Shown here piece after piece: positions 19,379 to 26,593 of a DNA stretch of 64,000 bases; positions within the stretch are counted from its first letter, which is position 1; the number at the start of each line of letters is the position of its first letter. The translations under genes and the position numbers were made by a program. The notes under the pieces are model-generated. The model saw nothing but the letters and a program-made list of their open reading frames with translations. It ran no database searches and was not told where the DNA came from. Source of the DNA: Zeimonas sp046347945 (GTDB lineage Bacteria; Pseudomonadota; Gammaproteobacteria; Burkholderiales; Burkholderiaceae_E); NCBI GenBank assembly GCA_046347945.1, contig JAXMFB010000018.1, positions 14,634 through 78,633 of the forward strand, read 5' to 3'.

Positions 19379-19887
19379 CCACCGTCCACGACTTCAGCGC
19401 ACAGACCATCGACGGCGCCAGGCGCGCGCTGTCGAAGTACCGCGGAAAGGTGCTGCTGATCGTCAACACCGCCAGCCAGTGCGGGCTCACGCCGCAGTAC
19501 GCGGGGCTCGAGGAGCTCTATCGCAAGTACCACGAGCGCGGGTTCGAGATCCTCGGCTTTCCGTGCAACCAGTTCGGCTCGCAGGAGCCCGGCAGCGAGG
19601 GCGAGATCGCGAAGTTCTGCGAGACGCAGTTCGGCGTGAGCTTCCCGATGTTCGCGAAGGTCGACGTCAACGGCGACGAAGCGCATCCGCTGTTCGCGTG
19701 GCTGCGCAAGCAGGCACCCGGGCTGCTGGGTTCGGAGGCGATCAAGTGGAACTTCACGAAGTTCCTGGTCGACCGCGAGGGCGGCGTCGTCGAGCGCTTC
19801 GCGCCGACCGCGGCACCGGCCGACCTGGCGCCGGCGATCGAAAAGCTGCTGCAGGCTCAGCCGCCCGCGGCCCACAGGTCGCGATAG
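19375..19887 (+). CDS. glutathione peroxidase / thiol peroxidase of the GPx family
   Basis: A 170-residue GPx-fold enzyme that reduces peroxides. The catalytic triad is visible: peroxidatic Cys36 in VNTASQCGLTPQY, Gln in LGFPCNQFGSQEPG near residue 70, and Trp in IKWNFTKFLVDREG. It uses cysteine, not selenocysteine. The second cysteine in FPCNQ is conserved, and a third in IAKFCETQFGV may be the resolving residue, as in thioredoxin-dependent GPx. It overlaps the transporter stop by four bases, and its 3' end overlaps the convergent cbiX gene by about 30 bases. Confidence 0.92.
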   Translation: MTTVHDFSAQTIDGARRALSKYRGKVLLIVNTASQCGLTPQYAGLEELYRKYHERGFEILGFPCNQFGSQEPGSEGEIAKFCETQFGVSFPMFAKVDVNGDEAHPLFAWLRKQAPGLLGSEAIKWNFTKFLVDREGGVVERFAPTAAPADLAPAIEKLLQAQPPAAHRSR

Positions 19888-20234
19888 TCGGCCGCGATCG
19901 CGTCGAGCACCGCATCGCGCTCGCCGAGCACCGGCCACAGGTCGATGCGCAGGCCCGGATGCGTCGTGCAGGCTTCCGCGAGCAGCGCAGGCACGTCGCG
20001 CTTGAGGTGCCCGCCCTGCGCCCAGAACACCGGCGCGACGGCGATCCGCGTCGCACCCTTCCCGACCGCGGCGGCGACTGCGTCGCCCAGCGTCGGGCTC
20101 ATCAGCTCGAGGAACGCGGGCACCACGTCGACCTGCGGCAGCGCCGCGTGCAGGCGCCGCGCCAGCGCGTCGATGGGCTCGCGCCACGCGGGGTCTCGCG
20201 CCCCGTGCGCGAACAGGATCAGGGCCGTCGCCAC
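19857..20234 (-). CDS. cbiX: CbiX-like sirohydrochlorin chelatase (short form)
   Basis: A 125-residue protein of the small CbiX family, which inserts cobalt or nickel/iron into sirohydrochlorin and forms a homodimer. The metal and substrate histidines are in LILFAHGARDPAWREPIDALARRL and in APVFWAQGGHLKRDVPALL. The start is GTG (20234), two bases after the preceding SCO gene's stop; there is no ATG before the HGARDP motif in frame. It is the last gene of the minus-strand respiratory cluster. Whether the metal is Fe (siroheme) or Co cannot be told. Confidence 0.88.
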   Translation of the reverse strand: MATALILFAHGARDPAWREPIDALARRLHAALPQVDVVPAFLELMSPTLGDAVAAAVGKGATRIAVAPVFWAQGGHLKRDVPALLAEACTTHPGLRIDLWPVLGERDAVLDAIAADYRDLWAAGG

Positions 20235-20236
20235 GC

Positions 20237-20860
20237 TTAGTCCTTCAGCAGGATGCGCAGGTCGTGCACGATGGGCTCCGGGCCCGTGCCGTGCTTGATG
20301 AACAGGCGCAGCTTGCCCTGTGGGTCGTAGACGTAGCTGCCGGCGGTGTGATCGACGGTGTAGCTTCCGGGCGTCTTGCCCGGCACCTTCTGGTAGAAGA
20401 CCTTGAACGCCCTGGCGGTGCGCGCGGTGGCCTCGGCGTCGCCGTACAGGCCGAGGAAGCGCTTGTCGAAAGCCGGCACGTAACTGGCGAGCAACTCCTG
20501 CGTGTCGCGCTCGGGATCGACGCTGACGAACAGCACCTGCACGCGATCGGCGTCGGGCCCCAGCTGCTTCATCACCTCGGCGAGTTCCGACAGCGTCGTC
20601 GGGCAGACATCGGGGCACTGCGTGTAGCCGAAGAAGATCACCACCGCCTTGCCGCGGAAGTCGGCCAGCGTGCGCGGCTTGCCGTCGTGACCGGTGAGCG
20701 AGAAGTCGGCGCCGAAGTCGGCGCCGGTCACGTCGGTGTTGCGGAACTCGGGCCTGCCCTGGCAGCCGGCCAGCGCGAGTCCGAAGGCCAGGGCCAGCGC
20801 CCAGCCCGCCAGGCGTGCGCGATGCGCGGCAGCGTGCAGGCGACGAAGGTATCGGTTCAT
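20237..20860 (-). CDS. SCO1/SenC copper chaperone for cytochrome c oxidase
   Basis: A 207-residue membrane-anchored thioredoxin-fold protein. The N-terminus is a signal/lipoprotein segment (LALAFGLALAGCQG, lipobox LAGC). The copper site is complete: CPDVC (Cys-x3-Cys) in VIFFGYTQCPDVCPTTLSELAEVM and the histidine in YTVDHTAGSYVYDPQGK. It delivers copper to the CuA centre of CoxB at the outer face of the membrane. It sits downstream of ctaB as in most betaproteobacterial cox clusters. Confidence 0.94.
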   Translation of the reverse strand: MNRYLRRLHAAAHRARLAGWALALAFGLALAGCQGRPEFRNTDVTGADFGADFSLTGHDGKPRTLADFRGKAVVIFFGYTQCPDVCPTTLSELAEVMKQLGPDADRVQVLFVSVDPERDTQELLASYVPAFDKRFLGLYGDAEATARTARAFKVFYQKVPGKTPGSYTVDHTAGSYVYDPQGKLRLFIKHGTGPEPIVHDLRILLKD

Positions 20861-20880
20861 CTGCGAGAATCTCCGCGCGC

Positions 20881-21774
20881 TCAGCGCAGGTAGTGGTCGA
20901 CCAGCAGCGCGCCGAACAGCGCGGCGAGATAGAAGATCGAATAGCCGAAGGTCTTGCGCGCCAGCGCGTCGGAGTACGAGCGCCACATCCGCCAGGCATA
21001 GGCGACGAACACGGCGCCCAGCGCGAGCGCGCTGGCGAGGTAGAACGCTCCGCTCATGCCGATCAGGTACGGCATCAGCGACGTCGCGACCAGCAGCAGC
21101 GTGTAGAGCAGGATGTTCAGCCGCGTGAACTCGGCGCCGTGCGTGACCGGCAGCATCGGCAGGCCCGACTTGCGGTAGTCGTCGATCCGGTACAGCGCCA
21201 GCGACCAGAAGTGCGGCGGCGTCCAGACGAAGATGATCAGGAACAGCACCAGCGCCGGCGCGCTGACCTCGTTGGCCACCGCCGCCCAGCCGAGCACCGG
21301 CGGCATCGCGCCCGACGCGCCGCCGATGACGATGTTCTGCGGCGTGGCCGGCTTGAGCAGCACCGTGTAGACGACGGCATAGCCGACGAAGGTGGCGAGC
21401 GTGAGCCACATCGTGAGCGGATTGACGAAGAAATACAGCAGCACCGCGCCGAGCACTCCGATCGCGCCGGCGAACGCGATCGCGGGCGCCGTGCCGACCT
21501 CTCCGCGCGCGAGCGGCCTGGCGCGCGTACGCGCCATGCGCGCGTCGATGGTGCGCTCGATCACGCAGTTGAACGCGAAACCCGCCCCGGCCAGCAGCGA
21601 GATGCCGGCCGTGCCGAACACCAGGATCTGCCACGGCACCAGCGACTCGGCGGCCAGCAGCATGCCGATCAGCGCGCAGAACGCCGCCAGCATCACGATG
21701 CGCGGCTTGGTGAGGGCCAGGTACTGGCCCCCGACGTGCCGCCAGCTCGCGGTGCCGATCCCGGAGACGTCCAT
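20881..21774 (-). CDS. ctaB: heme o synthase (protoheme IX farnesyltransferase)
   Basis: A 297-residue UbiA-family prenyltransferase with about nine membrane helices. LTKPRIVMLAAFCALIGMLL opens the protein. The first aspartate-rich-type motif is NCVIERTIDARMARTRARPLARG, and the second is in YRIDDYRKSGLPMLPVTHG. It farnesylates heme b to heme o, the substrate of CtaA just upstream. Start MDVSGIG at 21774, five bases after the ctaA stop. Confidence 0.95.
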   Translation of the reverse strand: MDVSGIGTASWRHVGGQYLALTKPRIVMLAAFCALIGMLLAAESLVPWQILVFGTAGISLLAGAGFAFNCVIERTIDARMARTRARPLARGEVGTAPAIAFAGAIGVLGAVLLYFFVNPLTMWLTLATFVGYAVVYTVLLKPATPQNIVIGGASGAMPPVLGWAAVANEVSAPALVLFLIIFVWTPPHFWSLALYRIDDYRKSGLPMLPVTHGAEFTRLNILLYTLLLVATSLMPYLIGMSGAFYLASALALGAVFVAYAWRMWRSYSDALARKTFGYSIFYLAALFGALLVDHYLR

Positions 21775-21779
21775 ACCCG

Positions 21780-22838
21780 TCAGACCTGCAGGCGCGCCTG
21801 CCGGGCGCGGAAGAGCAGCGTCAGGGTGAGCGCCAGCAGCAGCGCGGCGCCGCCGTTGTGCGCGACCGCGACCGCGATCGGCAGGCTGAAGTAGACGTTG
21901 GACAGGCCGAGCAGCCACTGCAGCGTCAGCACGGCCAGCAACGCGGCGCCGAGCCCCGTGACGCCGCCGGCCTTTCGCGCCCGCCAGCCGAGCCAGCCGA
22001 CGTAGAACGCGATGACCACCGCGCCGATCCGGTGCATCAGGTGGATCGCGGTGAGCGCCTGCATCGGCAGGTTCTCGCCGTCGCCCGTCTTGCCGAGCTC
22101 GCGCACGAAGTGGAACGCGTCGCGGAAGTTCATCTCCGGCCACCACTGCCCTTGGCAGGTCGGCAGGTCGGTGCAGGCCAGCGCCGCGTAGTTGGTGCTG
22201 GTCCAGCCGCCGAGGAAGATCTGCGCCGACACCAGCACCAGCCCGAGCAGCGCGGGCCCGGCGAGCGCGGCAACCGGCTCGGCGTCGACGTAGCGCGGCG
22301 CCGGCGACTGCCTGAGCCACAGCCAGAGCAGCATCGCGAAGGTGAGCAGCCCGCCGATCAGGTGGCCGGTGACGATGGCCGGTTTGAGCAGCAGCGTCAC
22401 GGTCCACATGCCGAAGATGCCCTGCAGGATCACCACGCCGACCAGCGAGACCGGCAACGCCGGCGACTGGCGCAGTTCCGCGCGGCGCCGCCAGGCGACG
22501 ACGGCGATTGCGATGATCAGCAGCCCCAGCGCCTGCGCGAAGTAGCGGTGGACCATTTCGCGCCAGGCCTTGCCCATCGACACCGGGCCGTGCTCGCCGC
22601 CCTGCTCCGCGACCGCCTTCGCGATCTCTTCCTTGGCGTGCAGCGGCGAGAGCTGGCCGTAGCAGCCCGGCCAGTCGGGACAGCCCAGACCGGCGTCGCT
22701 CAGGCGCACGTAGGCGCCGAGCATCACCAGCCCGAAGGTGAGGATCAGTGCCGCCGCGATCAGGCGCCGGTAGAAGGCGGCGCCGGCCGCGGGGCGCCCT
22801 GCGTAGGGCGCGGGACGCCCGGGAATCGTCGCGCTCAT
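21780..22838 (-). CDS. ctaA: heme a synthase (COX15/CtaA)
   Basis: A 352-residue, eight-helix membrane protein that oxidises the C8 methyl of heme o to make heme a. Seen are LGAYVRLSDAGLGCPDWPGCYGQLSP (the conserved RL-DAGL-CPDWP motif), heme-ligand histidines in EMVHRYFAQALGLL, VTGHLIGGLLTF, AIHLMHRIGAVV and VAHNGGAALLLAL, and the disulfide-type CTDLPTCQGQWWP. Second gene of the minus-strand heme a pair with ctaB. Confidence 0.95.
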   Translation of the reverse strand: MSATIPGRPAPYAGRPAAGAAFYRRLIAAALILTFGLVMLGAYVRLSDAGLGCPDWPGCYGQLSPLHAKEEIAKAVAEQGGEHGPVSMGKAWREMVHRYFAQALGLLIIAIAVVAWRRRAELRQSPALPVSLVGVVILQGIFGMWTVTLLLKPAIVTGHLIGGLLTFAMLLWLWLRQSPAPRYVDAEPVAALAGPALLGLVLVSAQIFLGGWTSTNYAALACTDLPTCQGQWWPEMNFRDAFHFVRELGKTGDGENLPMQALTAIHLMHRIGAVVIAFYVGWLGWRARKAGGVTGLGAALLAVLTLQWLLGLSNVYFSLPIAVAVAHNGGAALLLALTLTLLFRARQARLQV

Positions 22839-22839
22839 C

Positions 22840-23529
22840 TCAGCCCACCCTCGAGGCCCGCAGCAGCTTGGCCAGGTCTTTCTTCATGCGATTGGGATCG
22901 GCGTCCTTCGGAAAGCGCATCATGAGGTTTCCAAGGGGGTCGACGATGTAGATGTGGTCCGTGACGGCCGTGCCGGGGTCGGTCGGCAGCAGCCGCGCGA
23001 GCGTGGCGGCATCCGATCGCATCAGCACCAGCCCTTCGTGCTGCGCCAGCAGCGCCGGATCGGGTGCGGCGGCGTCCGGGACGATCCAGGCGCGCTCGAC
23101 GCGGTCGCGATCCTTGCCGGTGGTCAGCCGGACCTGACGGATCTCGTAGAGCCGTTGCCGGCATCCGGCATCGCAGGCGCCGGGCGCGACGACCAGCATG
23201 ACCCAGCGACCTTTCAGCGAAGCGAGCCCCCCCGAGCGCTCCGGCGCGGGTGGCTGCGAGGCCGCTACCGCCGCGGCGTTGCCGGTCGCATCGGCAACCA
23301 GCGCCACCAGCGTGCCCAGCGCGCCGACATCGCGCAGCGGCGTGATCAGCGTGCCGTAGTTGGTCCGTCCCTCGGGGCGGACGACGTAGTAGGTGTAGTA
23401 CGAAGCGATCACCGGCGCGGCGCAGACGAGCAGGATCGCCAGCATCTTCCAGCGCCCCGCGCTCACGCGGCGCCGCGCGTCGGCGCCGGCCGCAGCGGGC
23501 GCCGGCGCTCGCGGGCCCTCGTCCGTCAT
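22840..23529 (-). CDS. membrane-anchored SCO-like protein of the cox cluster
   Basis: A 229-residue protein with one transmembrane helix (WKMLAILLVCAAPVIASYYTYYVV, about residues 27-50) and a periplasmic domain. That domain reads GRWVMLVVAPGACDAGCRQRLYEIRQVRLTTGKD with a Cys-x3-Cys, then late VTDHIYIVDPLGNLMMRFPKDADPNRMKKDLAKLLR. The Cys-x3-Cys and the later histidine fall where SCO proteins bind copper, and the overall layout matches the SCO gene at 20.2 kb. The family is usually left as hypothetical in cox clusters; a copper or redox role is inference. Placed between SURF1 and ctaA. Confidence 0.75.
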   Translation of the reverse strand: MTDEGPRAPAPAAAGADARRRVSAGRWKMLAILLVCAAPVIASYYTYYVVRPEGRTNYGTLITPLRDVGALGTLVALVADATGNAAAVAASQPPAPERSGGLASLKGRWVMLVVAPGACDAGCRQRLYEIRQVRLTTGKDRDRVERAWIVPDAAAPDPALLAQHEGLVLMRSDAATLARLLPTDPGTAVTDHIYIVDPLGNLMMRFPKDADPNRMKKDLAKLLRASRVG

Positions 23530-23558
23530 CACCGCCCCTGCGTCCGTCGAGTGCGTCG

Positions 23559-24296
23559 TCAACTTTCGGCCTTCCTTCTTCCAAACAGCACGAAGCGGGC
23601 CCAGAGCCCCGCCGCGAGCACCGCCAGCGCGTACCACTGGAACGCATAGCCGAGGTGCTTCTCGACGCCACTGCCCGGGTCCGGCCAGTCGCGCACGAGC
23701 CCGTCGTCCCGCTCGTCCGCGCCGACGCGCGGCGCGACCGTCTCGCGCACCACCAGCGGCTGCATCGCCAGGCCCGACCAGCGCGCGAACGAGGCCACGT
23801 CGGCGTTCTGCCACAGCCGGTCCTGCGGGCCCGGCGGCGCCGACCGGCCGAGCTCGAGCACGTGCTCGAGATCGAGCTGGGCGATCCCTTCGATCTCGAC
23901 CTCTCCGGCCGGTGTCGCGAGATCGGGCAGCCGCGAGCGCTCGCGCGGGTCGCTGGCGACCCAGCCGCGCAGCACCAGCACGTGCCGCTCCGAACCCGTC
24001 ATTCTAAGCGGAGAAAGCACGTAGAACCCCGCAATGCCCTTGTGGGTGCGGTTGTCGACGAACACCGTCCATCGCGGCAACAGTTCCCCCCGCGCGACCA
24101 CCCGCCTGCCCTCCAGGCTGGCCGGATCGAGATCGCCCGCGGGCACCCGGACCACCGCATCGCGGCTGGCCGCCTCGTGGCGCGCGTGCAGTGCGCGCTT
24201 CTCGTCGGCGCGCCGCATCTGCCAGTTGCCCAGCGACACCGTGACCGCCACCAGCGCGAGCGCCGCCAGCGTCGGCACCACGGCGCGCACCTTCAT
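23559..24296 (-). CDS. SURF1-family cytochrome oxidase assembly protein
   Basis: A 245-residue SURF1 homologue with the standard two-helix layout: an N-terminal helix ending GNWQMRRADEKRAL and a C-terminal helix HLGYAFQWYALAVLAAGLWARFVLFGRR around a periplasmic domain. The domain carries GRRVVARGELLPRWTVFVDNRTHKGIAGFYVLSPLR and LVLRGWVASDP. It aids heme a insertion into subunit I. It is divergent from the DUF2909 gene, 66 bases away. Confidence 0.92.
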   Translation of the reverse strand: MKVRAVVPTLAALALVAVTVSLGNWQMRRADEKRALHARHEAASRDAVVRVPAGDLDPASLEGRRVVARGELLPRWTVFVDNRTHKGIAGFYVLSPLRMTGSERHVLVLRGWVASDPRERSRLPDLATPAGEVEIEGIAQLDLEHVLELGRSAPPGPQDRLWQNADVASFARWSGLAMQPLVVRETVAPRVGADERDDGLVRDWPDPGSGVEKHLGYAFQWYALAVLAAGLWARFVLFGRRKAES

Positions 24297-24362
24297 GCCG
24301 GCACGCCGTCCGCCCCGCCGGCGCCCGGGCCTAGAATCGCCCCTGCACCACCGGAGTCACGC

Positions 24363-24575
24363 GTGAAGTGGATCATCGTCGTCGCATTCGTCCTGATCAT
24401 CGGCAGCCTCGCGTCGGCGATGATCTTCCTGATCCGCGACCGCGGCCGCACCCGCAACACGGTCCGGGCGCTCGGCTTCCGGGTCGGCTTCTCGATCGCC
24501 CTGTTCGTGTTCATCCTGTTCGCCCACTGGATGGGCTGGATCCAGAGTACCGGCGTTCCGGTCGTGATCCGCTAG
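24363..24575 (+). CDS. DUF2909 twin transmembrane protein
   Basis: A 70-residue protein with two membrane helices (IIVVAFVLIIGSLASAMIFLI and VGFSIALFVFILFAHWMGWI) joined by a basic loop RDRGRTRNTVRALGFR. This small protein is typical of betaproteobacterial cox clusters between coxC and SURF1. The start is GTG at 24363 (VKWIIVV read as MKWIIVV); no ATG is available. It is on the opposite strand to the rest of the cluster. The function is not known, and an assembly role is inferred from its place. Confidence 0.8.
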   Translation: MKWIIVVAFVLIIGSLASAMIFLIRDRGRTRNTVRALGFRVGFSIALFVFILFAHWMGWIQSTGVPVVIR

Positions 24576-24728
24576 GGGCGCTTCTTGCGCCCGGATCGGC
24601 CCGGCCCGTCGAGGCCGGGCGACGGACAGGGCATCGGAAATGGCCGGGCGGGCGCGCGCAGTACGGCCGAACGACGGGCGGGCAGGCGGGCGAGACCCCG
24701 CGCGGCGGAGTCTCGCTCGGGGCCGGGA

Positions 24729-25595
24729 TTACAGCCAGTAGACGACGACGTACAGGCCCAGCCAGACGACGTCGACGAAGTGCCAGTACCAGGCGGCCGC
24801 CTCGAACGCGAAATGCCGCTCCGGCGTGAAGTGCCCCTTGAGGATCCGGTAGAGCACCGCCGACAGCATGATCGCGCCGACGGTCACGTGGAAGCCGTGA
24901 AAGCCGGTCAGCATGAAGAAGGTCGAGCCGAAGATGCCCGAGGACAGCTTCAGGTTCAGGTCGCTGTAGGCGTGCGCGTACTCGTAGGCCTGGAAGCCCA
25001 GGAACGTGAAGCCGAGCAGGATCGTGACGAACATCCAGAACGCCAGCGGGCCGCGCCGGTTGTCCTTCAGCGCGTGGTGCGCGATCGTCAGCGTCACCCC
25101 CGACGTGAGCAGCAGCGCCGTGTTCAGCGTCGGGATCGGCCACGGCCCGATCGTCTGGAACTGGTCGACGACCCCCGCCGGCCCGGCGTTCGGCCAGGTC
25201 GCCTGGAAATCGGGCCACAGGATCGACTTGTGGTCGAGGTCGCCGAGCCAGGGCGTGGTGATCGAACGCGCGTAGTACAGCGCGCCGAAGAACGCCGCGA
25301 AGAACATCACCTCGGAGAAGATGAACCAGCTCATCGACCAGCGGAACGAGGTGTCGACGCGGTCGCCGTACAGGCCGCTCTCGGATTCGCGCGCCACCGT
25401 GCTGAACCAGCCGACCATCATGTAGGCCAGGATCGCGATGAAGATCGCGAACAGGTACGGGCCGAACGGGGCGCCGTTGACCCAGCTGGCCAGGCCGAAG
25501 CCGAAGAAGGCCAGCGCGATCGAGCCGACCATCGGCCACTTCGACGGATGCGGCACGAAGTAGTAAGGCGCGTGTGAGCTTGCACCCGAAACCAT
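24729..25595 (-). CDS. coxC: cytochrome c oxidase subunit III
   Basis: A 288-residue, seven-helix subunit III. Landmarks are YYFVPHPSKWPMVGSIALAFFGFG, RWSMSWFIFSEVMFFAAFFGALYYARS with the conserved glutamate, TSGVTLTIAHHAL, GFQAYEYAHAYSDLNLKLSSGIFGSTFFMLTGFHGFHV and WYWHFVDVVWLGLYVVVYWL. It supports proton uptake and stability of the aa3 oxidase in the inner membrane. The start at 25595 has a GGGGAGA box. Confidence 0.95.
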   Translation of the reverse strand: MVSGASSHAPYYFVPHPSKWPMVGSIALAFFGFGLASWVNGAPFGPYLFAIFIAILAYMMVGWFSTVARESESGLYGDRVDTSFRWSMSWFIFSEVMFFAAFFGALYYARSITTPWLGDLDHKSILWPDFQATWPNAGPAGVVDQFQTIGPWPIPTLNTALLLTSGVTLTIAHHALKDNRRGPLAFWMFVTILLGFTFLGFQAYEYAHAYSDLNLKLSSGIFGSTFFMLTGFHGFHVTVGAIMLSAVLYRILKGHFTPERHFAFEAAAWYWHFVDVVWLGLYVVVYWL

Positions 25596-25650
25596 GTTCC
25601 TGTCTCCCCGAAAGAAAGCTTTCCGAATTCGTCTTTTCAGGCGCCCGGGC

Positions 25651-25866
25651 TCAGCCCGCCGCGAACCGCGCGAGCGCCACCAGCACGAGCACGAACACCG
25701 CAGCCGCCAGGAGCCCCGCAACCACGACGCGCGCCGGATCGAGCCGCGCCATGTCGCGCTCGTGCGCGCGGCGCCCGCGAACGCCGAAGAACGACGCGCC
25801 GACCGCCTTGATCGTGTCGAGAAATCCGGCCTTCTGCCCTGCCACCCGTTGCCCCGCCTCCATCAT
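25651..25866 (-). CDS. DUF2970 small membrane protein
   Basis: A 71-residue protein: a cytoplasmic part with TIKAVGASFFGVRGRRAHERDMARLDP, then one membrane helix VVVAGLLAAAVFVLVLVALARF. This is the DUF2970 pattern found between ctaG and coxC in betaproteobacteria. The ATG at 25866 overlaps the ctaG stop (ATGA); the next codon is also ATG. Function unknown, probably oxidase assembly by position. Confidence 0.85.
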   Translation of the reverse strand: MMEAGQRVAGQKAGFLDTIKAVGASFFGVRGRRAHERDMARLDPARVVVAGLLAAAVFVLVLVALARFAAG

Positions 25867-26495
25867 CCGCCCTGCCCGGTCGGGGCGGCGCCGTCCGTCC
25901 GCGGCTGGGCCGCGGCCGACTTGCCGCCGACCTCGAAGAACGTGTACGACAGCGTGATCGTGTTGACGTCCTTCGGGAGTTTCGGGTCGAGCACGAAGAC
26001 CACCGGGAAGCGGCGCGACTCGTTGGCGCCGAGCTCCTGCTGCTGGAAGCAGAAGCACTCGATCTTGCGGAAATACTCCGCCGACAGGCGCGGCGCATAG
26101 CTCGGAATCGCCTGGCCCGTGGTCGGCATTGCGCGGGTGTTCTCGAGGTCGTACACCACGGTGACCAGCTCGCCCGGATGCACCTTCAGCGAGCCGACCT
26201 CAGGCCTGAACTTCCAGGCCCCGCGCCCGTTGGCGTCGAACTCCACCACCACGGTGCGCGAGCGGTCGACCTGCGTGTTGCGCGCGAACTCGGCCGCGCC
26301 CCGGTCGACCTTGGTGAGGCTGTTGACGCCGGTGACCTCGCAGATCTTGTCGTACAGCGGCACCAGGAGGAAACCGAAGCCGAACATCGCCACGGCGACG
26401 ACGAGCAGCTTGCCGAACATGCGAAGGTTCAGCGCGCGCGCGCCCCCGCCGGCCGAGGGGGCCGCCTTGCCGCCCACCGAGGGATCGCGGCTCAC
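25863..26495 (-). CDS. ctaG: cytochrome c oxidase assembly protein CtaG (Cox11)
   Basis: A 210-residue Cox11-type copper chaperone. One N-terminal membrane helix (MFGKLLVVAVAMFGFGFLLVPLYDKICEVTGVN, which includes the conserved YDKICEVTG) is followed by an immunoglobulin-like periplasmic domain with the copper motif KIECFCFQQQ (CFCF) and VVFVLDP. It inserts CuB into subunit I. It overlaps both neighbours by four bases, so it is part of a tight operon. Confidence 0.95.
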   Translation of the reverse strand: MSRDPSVGGKAAPSAGGGARALNLRMFGKLLVVAVAMFGFGFLLVPLYDKICEVTGVNSLTKVDRGAAEFARNTQVDRSRTVVVEFDANGRGAWKFRPEVGSLKVHPGELVTVVYDLENTRAMPTTGQAIPSYAPRLSAEYFRKIECFCFQQQELGANESRRFPVVFVLDPKLPKDVNTITLSYTFFEVGGKSAAAQPRTDGAAPTGQGG

Positions 26496-26593
26496 TGCCG
26501 GATCAGCCAGTGGTTGACGATCACGCCCACGAAGAACGCGAGCGCGATCGAGGCCAATACCAGCGCGGTGCGCAGGTTGCTGCGTCGGTTCAC
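26492..26593 (-). CDS. cytochrome oxidase small assembly protein (33 residues)
   Basis: A very short gene that is easy to miss. It reads (V)NRRSNLRTALVLASIAL then AFFVGVIVNHWLIRQ: one membrane helix after a basic start. It is the small assembly protein found between ctaD and ctaG in betaproteobacterial cox operons. The GTG start (26593) overlaps the ctaD stop (GTGA), and its own stop overlaps the ctaG ATG, so translation is coupled at both ends. The exact function is not established. Confidence 0.82.
   Translation of the reverse strand: MNRRSNLRTALVLASIALAFFVGVIVNHWLIRQ

Noticed and set aside
24585..25577. Plus-strand ORF of 330 codons over coxC
   Set aside because: Antisense to coxC, composed mainly of Arg, Asp, His and Gln as expected for a shadow frame.
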